Shown here: positions 58,927 through 64,000 of the stretch, piece after piece
How the letters are laid out: each line of letters starts with the position of its first letter
Numbering within the stretch: position 1 is the first letter of the stretch
Assembly (NCBI GenBank): GCA_016235125.1
Contig: JACRLZ010000002.1
Location: 992,001-1,056,000 of the forward strand
Reading direction: 5' to 3'
Origin: Sphingobacteriales bacterium
Lineage (GTDB): Bacteria > Bacteroidota > Bacteroidia > Chitinophagales > Chitinophagaceae
DNA length: 64,000 nt
The notes under the pieces: generated by a model
The model's database searches: none
Told to the model about the DNA's origin: nothing
Seen by the model: only the letters and a program-made list of their open reading frames with translations
Position numbers and translations under genes: made by a program

Positions 58927-60285
58927 ATGTCAACAACTGCTGCACATAGTGATTTACAGGTGGGAATTAGCAACCGGCAAATTCTGAAAATAGCTTTGCC
59001 AATCAGTCTTGCTTTGCTTGTGCCACAGATAAATTTTATTACTAATAATGTTTTTCTCAGTGGCTTAGGCGAAACAGAATTGGGAACTGCAGGTATTACC
59101 GGGGTCTTTTATCTCGTTTTTGCATTAATAGGTAATGGTCTTAACAGCGGGCTGCAGGGACTCATTGCACGGCGTGCAGGTGAGAACCGCCCGGAGGAAA
59201 TTGGTAAGTTATTCGGACAATCCATCTGGATAGCTTTATTTTTTGCAGCAGGCGGCATATTGATCACCTATTTGTTTGCGCCCTGGTTTCTTGAGTCAAG
59301 TTTACATTCCGCCACTGTTCAGGCACAGGCAATAAGTTTTTTGAAGATCGGGATATGGGGGCTTCCCCTGCTTTATATATTCCAGATGGGCAATGCTTTT
59401 CTGGTAGGCACCAACAACAGCCGTTACATGAAGTATGGTTTCTGGATACAGGCAGGACTAAATATTTTTCTTGACTATGTACTGATCTATGGCCATTGGG
59501 GTTTTCCAAAGCTTGGTTTTAATGGTGCGGCAGTGGCTTCTGTTATTGCCCAGTTTTTTGCTGCGCTGGTAGTTTTTGGAATCATTGTTTATAAAAAGTT
59601 TCACCGTCGCTTTGGATTGTTTACTCATCTCTCTTTTAATAAGCCGTTAGGATCGCTTATTTTTCGCCAATCGTCGCCGTTGGTATTACAATGGCTGCTC
59701 AGTGTTGGTGCCTGGTTGTTGTTTTATATCCTGATAGAAAATAAAGGAGAAAGGCCATTGGCTATCAGCAATGCGATGCGGAATATTTTTGGTCTGTTCG
59801 GCATCTTCGTCTGGTCTTTTGCCAGTACAAGTAATGCCATGGTCAGCAATATAATCGGGCAGGGTAAGAAAGATAAAGTGATAATGCTGATAAAAAAAAT
59901 AATGAATCTCAGTTTCATTCTCACATTTTTCCTTTGTCTCCTTATAAATCTTTTTCCGGATGTTTTTTTAAAACTGTATGGCCGTGACATATCTTTTACC
60001 AACGATGCCATCCCCGTAATTCGGATGGTTACTGTGGGAATGCTAGGCATGTCTATCGCAACAATATGGTTGAATGCAGTAACAGGTACTGGCAATACAA
60101 GGATAAATCTGTTGATTGAAATTGCAGCTATTACAATCTATACAATTTACATCTGGCTGGTATTAAAAATATGGAACCTGTCATTGGTGTGGGCATGGGC
60201 CTCTGAATTATTATACTGGGCCTCGTTATTCGTTTTCTCTTTTCTTTACATAAGAAGCGGAAGATGGAAAAAGAAAGTCATTTGA
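58927..60285 (+). CDS. MATE-family multidrug/organic cation exporter
   Basis: A 452-residue transporter with 12 predicted membrane segments. The N-terminal ISNRQILKIALPISLALLVPQINFITNNVFLSGLG and the internal duplicate starting near GSLIFRQSSPLVLQWLL show the two-lobed MATE arrangement. It likely exports drugs or metabolites in exchange for Na+ or H+. Its stop is two bases from the end of the convergent small gene. Confidence 0.92.
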   Translation: MSTTAAHSDLQVGISNRQILKIALPISLALLVPQINFITNNVFLSGLGETELGTAGITGVFYLVFALIGNGLNSGLQGLIARRAGENRPEEIGKLFGQSIWIALFFAAGGILITYLFAPWFLESSLHSATVQAQAISFLKIGIWGLPLLYIFQMGNAFLVGTNNSRYMKYGFWIQAGLNIFLDYVLIYGHWGFPKLGFNGAAVASVIAQFFAALVVFGIIVYKKFHRRFGLFTHLSFNKPLGSLIFRQSSPLVLQWLLSVGAWLLFYILIENKGERPLAISNAMRNIFGLFGIFVWSFASTSNAMVSNIIGQGKKDKVIMLIKKIMNLSFILTFFLCLLINLFPDVFLKLYGRDISFTNDAIPVIRMVTVGMLGMSIATIWLNAVTGTGNTRINLLIEIAAITIYTIYIWLVLKIWNLSLVWAWASELLYWASLFVFSFLYIRSGRWKKKVI

Positions 60286-60287
60286 GA

Positions 60288-60704
60288 TTATTTGTAATAA
60301 AATCCTATCTCCTTCTCTTTTATTTCAAAATAACAATTGGATGCCTGCTGTACCCGAACTGTTTCAGCCACATATTCCAAAATTTCTTTTCTGCGTGATA
60401 AGGGTGTTTGTGTTTGCTTTTCCCATTCACTCTCCGGTGGCACATCAATATAAAACATACAGTTGCCTCCTCCCATTTCATGATAAAATTTTATTGTGGA
60501 TTCATTATCCCTATATATTATTGTTCCGGCCCTGAAAGTGCCTTCATATTCAATCCGCCGACTGAATTTGTTCATCAGCTCCTTATTCAGTTTTTCCCGC
60601 AATTTCAAATCTTCATCCTCAATGATGTTTCCAAAGCCGTCCCTGTAAACGATGGGTGGCTTATCGTCCTTCTCTTTTTGTACCGGATCTTTCTTTTTTG
60701 CCAT
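60288..60704 (-). CDS. Conserved hypothetical protein
   Basis: A 138-residue protein that I do not recognise. A Lys/Asp-rich start (MAKKKDPVQKEKDDKPP) is followed by an alpha/beta part (FSRRIEYEGTFRAGTIIY, KFYHEMGGGNCMFYIDVP, NCYFEIKEKEIGFYYK). It has no signal peptide and is probably cytoplasmic. Confidence 0.65.
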   Translation of the reverse strand: MAKKKDPVQKEKDDKPPIVYRDGFGNIIEDEDLKLREKLNKELMNKFSRRIEYEGTFRAGTIIYRDNESTIKFYHEMGGGNCMFYIDVPPESEWEKQTQTPLSRRKEILEYVAETVRVQQASNCYFEIKEKEIGFYYK

Positions 60705-60884
60705 CTTAAAATTTCAGTTTCGGATTAATAGTGAAGTTAAATATGTTCCGGTGTAATCTGCACCAGGAAATTTCAGACCTTAACAGTTTCTTTGACACAA
60801 ACATAGACAAATTGCGTTCTTAAAAAATCTACAAGCCGATGTGTAATGAGTAAGACGCCTGCATCCTGCATGAAACTGCGGGAG

Positions 60885-61931
60885 ATGAGATTCACCAACT
60901 GCCATATTATTTCTACAGCCATTCTTGCATCCATCATAACGATGCCGTTCGTAGCGATGGCTCAGGCACCCGCAATCAAAAAAGATTATAAACCCGGTCT
61001 TCTTTCAGTTGCATACTTTATTGAAAGCGCCAATAATTCTCTTAATTCACTTAATAGTTTACTGAAAAAAGATAATTACAGAAATAAGATCACCACGCTG
61101 AATAATCCGGTAAATAATGAATTGGGTTTTAGCCTGAAAAACGAAATCCTCACCGCTTTAAAACCCATTCTCGATAAAGTAAAAAAAACAGATGGCGGCA
61201 AATTCAAAGATGTAATAGAAAACTTTCTGAATAATCCCGAAGACAACGGCATCAAACAGGTAAAAAAATATTTGCCCTCACTTGGAATATTCAGCACCGT
61301 GATCTCGCTGGTTGGCAACCTCGTAATTGTTGAAAAAACCATCACTAAAGAAGACCTGAATAAGTTTATGGCGAAAGTGCAGCAATACTTTTACCAATAT
61401 GAAAAACTGAATGAGATAAATGAACAGTTTGGGCAGCAGGTGGCCCGGTTGCTGGAAAAATCAGAAGAACTGAAAGACGACCTGAAAGAATTTCTGGTGG
61501 AATGCGTCACCACTATGAAAAAGAACATCACCAAACCCTCTTTGAAAGATGTGCCTGTAGAAGCGCTGCTGCAAAAGCATTACGATCCCCAGAAGCTACA
61601 GACCTGGCTGGATACAATCAAATCAAGGAATGAAAGTTCTTTTTATCCTCCTGATGCGCCTACCACTGTTAAACTCATAACATCCGGAATAAAAAAAATA
61701 CAAAAGGAATTCGAAGCGCTTTATACTGAGAATTACAAGGAAATGAAAGAACTGATCACATCATTGAAAACCACAATTCCTAATATTGATCAAAATCAGC
61801 TGGCTAAAACAAGTTCTGAAATTGACCAACTCTATAACGACAGCCGCCAGGCGGATGTAATCAATCTCAATATTGCTCAGGTGAATGAGCGGATGAACAT
61901 TGTCTGTGCTGTTATCAACATGGGAAAATAA
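60885..61931 (+). CDS. Secreted helical protein of unknown function
   Basis: Start 60885 (MRFTNCHIISTAILASIITMPFVAMAQ) gives a plausible signal peptide; in-frame ATGs at 60846 and 60870 are further from it. The mature protein (about 320 residues) is almost entirely helical and Lys/Glu-rich (ITKEDLNKFMAKVQQYFYQYEKLNEINEQFGQQVARLLEKSEELKDDLKEFL), suggesting a long coiled-coil or helical bundle. I know of no family assignment. Confidence 0.62.
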   Translation: MRFTNCHIISTAILASIITMPFVAMAQAPAIKKDYKPGLLSVAYFIESANNSLNSLNSLLKKDNYRNKITTLNNPVNNELGFSLKNEILTALKPILDKVKKTDGGKFKDVIENFLNNPEDNGIKQVKKYLPSLGIFSTVISLVGNLVIVEKTITKEDLNKFMAKVQQYFYQYEKLNEINEQFGQQVARLLEKSEELKDDLKEFLVECVTTMKKNITKPSLKDVPVEALLQKHYDPQKLQTWLDTIKSRNESSFYPPDAPTTVKLITSGIKKIQKEFEALYTENYKEMKELITSLKTTIPNIDQNQLAKTSSEIDQLYNDSRQADVINLNIAQVNERMNIVCAVINMGK

Positions 61932-61945
61932 AAGTTCCCGGAGTC

Positions 61946-62968
61946 TCACTCAGCTGTCGCAATATCCGTCTTATCTTTTTTAATCTGCAGCCGGTAGCGG
62001 AGAATGACATCATCATTATATAAAATATATAGCCACTTTATATCAGCTGAACCTACAATATAGCTGTAACCCGTTTTATTACCGTCAACACTTGATGGCG
62101 ATAATAATATGCTGTTGGGAGTTTTATAAACCGATGTATCCGGAAAAAGGTCAGAATAAATCTGGTGGTCTCTTGCAGCATCCGACGATTCAAGTTCAAA
62201 ATACAAAGTATCACCCTCAGCTGCTTCTATCAATCCCTTTTGCGGATTGTATGATTTAATCCTGTACTTGCTAAATGTCTTTTGTTTATAAGGTGAATTC
62301 CGGAACTCAGGCATTAAGGGAGGATCATCCATCAATGTCCAATGAAGGTTATCGGGGTAATGTTCCTCAATGAATTTTTCCGGGGGAGTCATAAAATAGA
62401 GTTCATCAAATTCCTTTACAAAATGGTCTCCCTGCCACGCCATGTAGCCACTGGCCCATGTCGGGTCCATCAATTCCCATTTGCTGTTAATCATCACTGC
62501 ATTCCATGTATGATTGGAACCAAACCTTCGGATCCGCCTGTTGCTTCTTGCAAAACCGGTAATGACCTCGCATTTAATACCTGCAAAATCAGAAAGGGTT
62601 TTAAAAAGCCTTGCATAGCCATCACAAACAGCAGTGCCATTTTTGAGTACTATTGCTGCCACTCTTTCATCCAGCGGTTTGATTGCTGCGGTATCAGTAT
62701 CCTCTTCATAAGCAGGAGAATTCGTCCTGGAATGTTTCCGGGCTTCGCCAGCTTTGTAGGAAATATTTTCCGTTATCCACCGGAAAATAGCCCTTACTTT
62801 CTCAATGTCTGATGAATATCCGGATGTAAGTTTCTGAGATAACTCAACGGGATCCGCAGATTCAATCCGGGATACTTTTTGATCTATTCCTCTGAAATCA
62901 ATTTTTGCCTGCTGACTGAATGAAGTAAGCACAAAAAATAGAAATAGTATTGTTCCGGTTTGTTTCAT
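61946..62968 (-). CDS. Secreted transglutaminase-like (cysteine protease fold) protein
   Basis: A 340-residue protein from ATG 62968 (MKQTGTILFLFFVLTSFSQQ signal peptide); the frame is open 14 codons upstream. The transglutaminase core shows VRAIFRWITENISY, the nucleophile in GTAVCDGYARLFK, the His in SNHTWNAVMI and the Asp in LMDPTWASG, a complete Cys-His-Asp triad. Such bacterial proteins are mostly proteases or peptide-modifying enzymes of the periplasm. The C-terminal 120 residues form a beta-rich region (KGLIEAAEGDTLYFELESSD). Confidence 0.85.
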   Translation of the reverse strand: MKQTGTILFLFFVLTSFSQQAKIDFRGIDQKVSRIESADPVELSQKLTSGYSSDIEKVRAIFRWITENISYKAGEARKHSRTNSPAYEEDTDTAAIKPLDERVAAIVLKNGTAVCDGYARLFKTLSDFAGIKCEVITGFARSNRRIRRFGSNHTWNAVMINSKWELMDPTWASGYMAWQGDHFVKEFDELYFMTPPEKFIEEHYPDNLHWTLMDDPPLMPEFRNSPYKQKTFSKYRIKSYNPQKGLIEAAEGDTLYFELESSDAARDHQIYSDLFPDTSVYKTPNSILLSPSSVDGNKTGYSYIVGSADIKWLYILYNDDVILRYRLQIKKDKTDIATAE

Positions 62969-63032
62969 TACACAAATCCTTCTCAAGTTACCGAAAACCT
63001 TTTGAAGCAAATTGCTGATGTAGTTAAGATGA

Positions 63033-63653
63033 TTACCTATCCTTACTCCACAATCTGAAGAATTTATAATTGAAGCTTATAGTAAAAAGAAAATGGCCAT
63101 CTGGAGTTGAAAAATCCTTTTTTTCAATAACTACTTCGCCTTTATCAATAGCAGTTTCTATATCCTTGCCGAAGTGAATCATATATTGTCCCGAAAGAGA
63201 GCAGTCAAGGGTTTGCGTAATATTGATATGTGTTCCCAGCCCCGCCTGTGTGGCCATACTGAGCCTGCTGACTGAATTGGATCTTTTCTGCAGTTCGCTT
63301 ACTTTACTTAAATCAAAACAATGGCCAACGATAAGATAAGGCTGCATTAACCGGTCAAAGCTACAATTAGCGCTGGAATAAAGAAGAACAGACCAGCCTA
63401 TATGATAATCATTACGTAAAGTGTAAGGCTTGTTTTTTGAAGTAATGTAATCAAGGTACCATTCTGTGTTCATTTTCGGGCCAACCTGAATGCGAAACTG
63501 ACCACCGATTCCCTTTCCTACCGCCTTGTCATCATTGAACATACTGATAGTATTGCGGCTACCAAGACTGAATACTCCGGAAAAATTCTCCTGAGCCGGA
63601 GTAGATAAGGGATTAAGCAGCAGTAAAACTGACGGCGACAACAACCGCTTCAT
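63033..63653 (-). CDS. Probable outer-membrane beta-barrel protein
   Basis: A 206-residue protein with a signal peptide (LLLLNPLSTPAQ) and amphipathic strands alternating with turns (GIGGQFRIQVGPKMNTEWYLDYI, HIGWSVLLYSSANC, LDCSLSGQYMIHFG, GHFLFTISFNYKFFRLW). Ending in aromatic-rich strands fits a small barrel. The function is unknown. Confidence 0.6.
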   Translation of the reverse strand: MKRLLSPSVLLLLNPLSTPAQENFSGVFSLGSRNTISMFNDDKAVGKGIGGQFRIQVGPKMNTEWYLDYITSKNKPYTLRNDYHIGWSVLLYSSANCSFDRLMQPYLIVGHCFDLSKVSELQKRSNSVSRLSMATQAGLGTHINITQTLDCSLSGQYMIHFGKDIETAIDKGEVVIEKKDFSTPDGHFLFTISFNYKFFRLWSKDR

Positions 63654-63774
63654 GTAGCAGGGGTTTTAGGTAGAGATGTCCGGTAAAGAGGAGTTTGAAT
63701 AATAACGGGCAGCGTTTCAGTTTATTGTTTTGTCATTCTTATCAAAATGCCATAGAATATTCTTCAATCTGAAT

Positions 63775-63782
63775 TATATTTG
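63775..63782 (+). promoter_or_regulatory. -7 promoter box of the small basic protein gene
   Basis: TATATTTG is an exact match to TAnnTTTG, 18 bases before the ATG at 63801. No TTTG -33 box was found at the usual distance. Confidence 0.5.
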
Positions 63783-63800
63783 TAAATAAAATTTATCCCT

Positions 63801-63959
63801 ATGTCACTGTTAAATCAGCAGAAAGGCAATAATAAAAAGAAAGGAAACAAGGGCAGCGCCGCCTCACAAAGCCAGGGTTCAAAGTTCATTGCAAAATCAG
63901 GCAAATCGCCCGGGTTTACCATCAAACCACATAAGGCGGGAGGAACGAGAGGAAGCTGA
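63801..63959 (+). CDS. Small basic protein (52 residues)
   Basis: Begins MSLLNQQKGNNKKKGNKGS and ends KPHKAGGTRGS, with 13 Lys/Arg residues, many Gly and Ser, and no predicted fold. A consensus -7 box stands directly upstream. Small Lys-rich proteins with GGTRGS-like ends may bind RNA or DNA; this is a guess from composition. Confidence 0.6.
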   Translation: MSLLNQQKGNNKKKGNKGSAASQSQGSKFIAKSGKSPGFTIKPHKAGGTRGS

Positions 63960-63966
63960 TAAAGGC

Positions 63967-64000
63967 TTATCTTTTTAAGAATTTTCCTTTGAGCAGCTTC
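63967..64000 (-). CDS. Possible 3' end of a gene continuing beyond the window
   Basis: On the minus strand an open frame from the window edge ends KLLKGKFLKR and a TAA at 63967. Only ten codons are visible, so this may be chance. Confidence 0.25.
   Translation of the reverse strand, partial: KLLKGKFLKR

Overview
The window looks like a piece of a Bacteroidota chromosome, most likely Chitinophagaceae or a close relative. The evidence is type IX secretion (T9SS) cargo with type A and type B C-terminal sorting domains, a PorP/SprF protein beside a giant surface protein, TAnnTTTG-type promoter boxes, weak Shine-Dalgarno sites, and single-gene enzymes typical of that phylum (RsmD next to a DUF3822-type protein, K+-dependent HppA, a prfB with a programmed frameshift). 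No tRNA, 5S/16S/23S rRNA, CRISPR array or replication origin was seen. The family names rest on motifs read by eye, not on database searches.

Layout. 1-7.8 kb: the end of the NAD(P)H-hydrate repair gene, the membrane pyrophosphatase hppA, a secreted M1 peptidase, and a BlaI/BlaR1-like repressor-protease pair. 7.9-20.8 kb (minus strand): two paralogous giant secreted proteins of about 1,920 residues, built from an IgGFc-binding-like head, PKD domains, tandem 91-94-residue repeats and a T9SS type B tail, followed by porP/sprF three bases downstream. 20.9-25.8 kb: small secreted proteins, pyrimidine genes (pyrE, pyrB, pyrR), coaD and a Nudix hydrolase. Between pyrE and the Nudix gene sits a 468-bp unit: a four-helix-bundle gene bounded by inverted arrays of four heptamers. 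25.9-31.8 kb: a caspase-TPR protein, proline catabolism (pruA), a TPR gene cut by an in-frame stop, and prfB.

31.8-39.7 kb is an AT-rich accessory island. It holds a DNA methyltransferase plus restriction endonuclease, two toxin-antitoxin modules, a membrane protein, an operon of two uncharacterised proteins (the second DUF1828/DUF1829-like) behind a strong operator, and an IS1595-type transposase with two small DNA-binding-type genes. Each of the last three genes is preceded by the same 20-bp motif. A composite repeat of about 190 bp occurs as direct copies that bracket both toxin-antitoxin modules, which suggests a cassette-like organisation.

39.7-64 kb returns to ordinary chromosome: a beta-helix protein, desaturase, FKBP isomerase, dienelactone hydrolase, radical SAM/AlkD pair, CPBP protease, the RNase P RNA gene (minus strand), a DUF2027-Smr protein, an amino-acid permease, and a run of minus-strand genes DUF3822-rsmD-lpxK-rnr-polyprenyl synthase (RNA maturation, lipid A and isoprenoid synthesis). 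A MATE exporter and several secreted hypothetical proteins close the window. The RNase P RNA carries a 28-bp palindrome of the same design as one found upstream of hppA.
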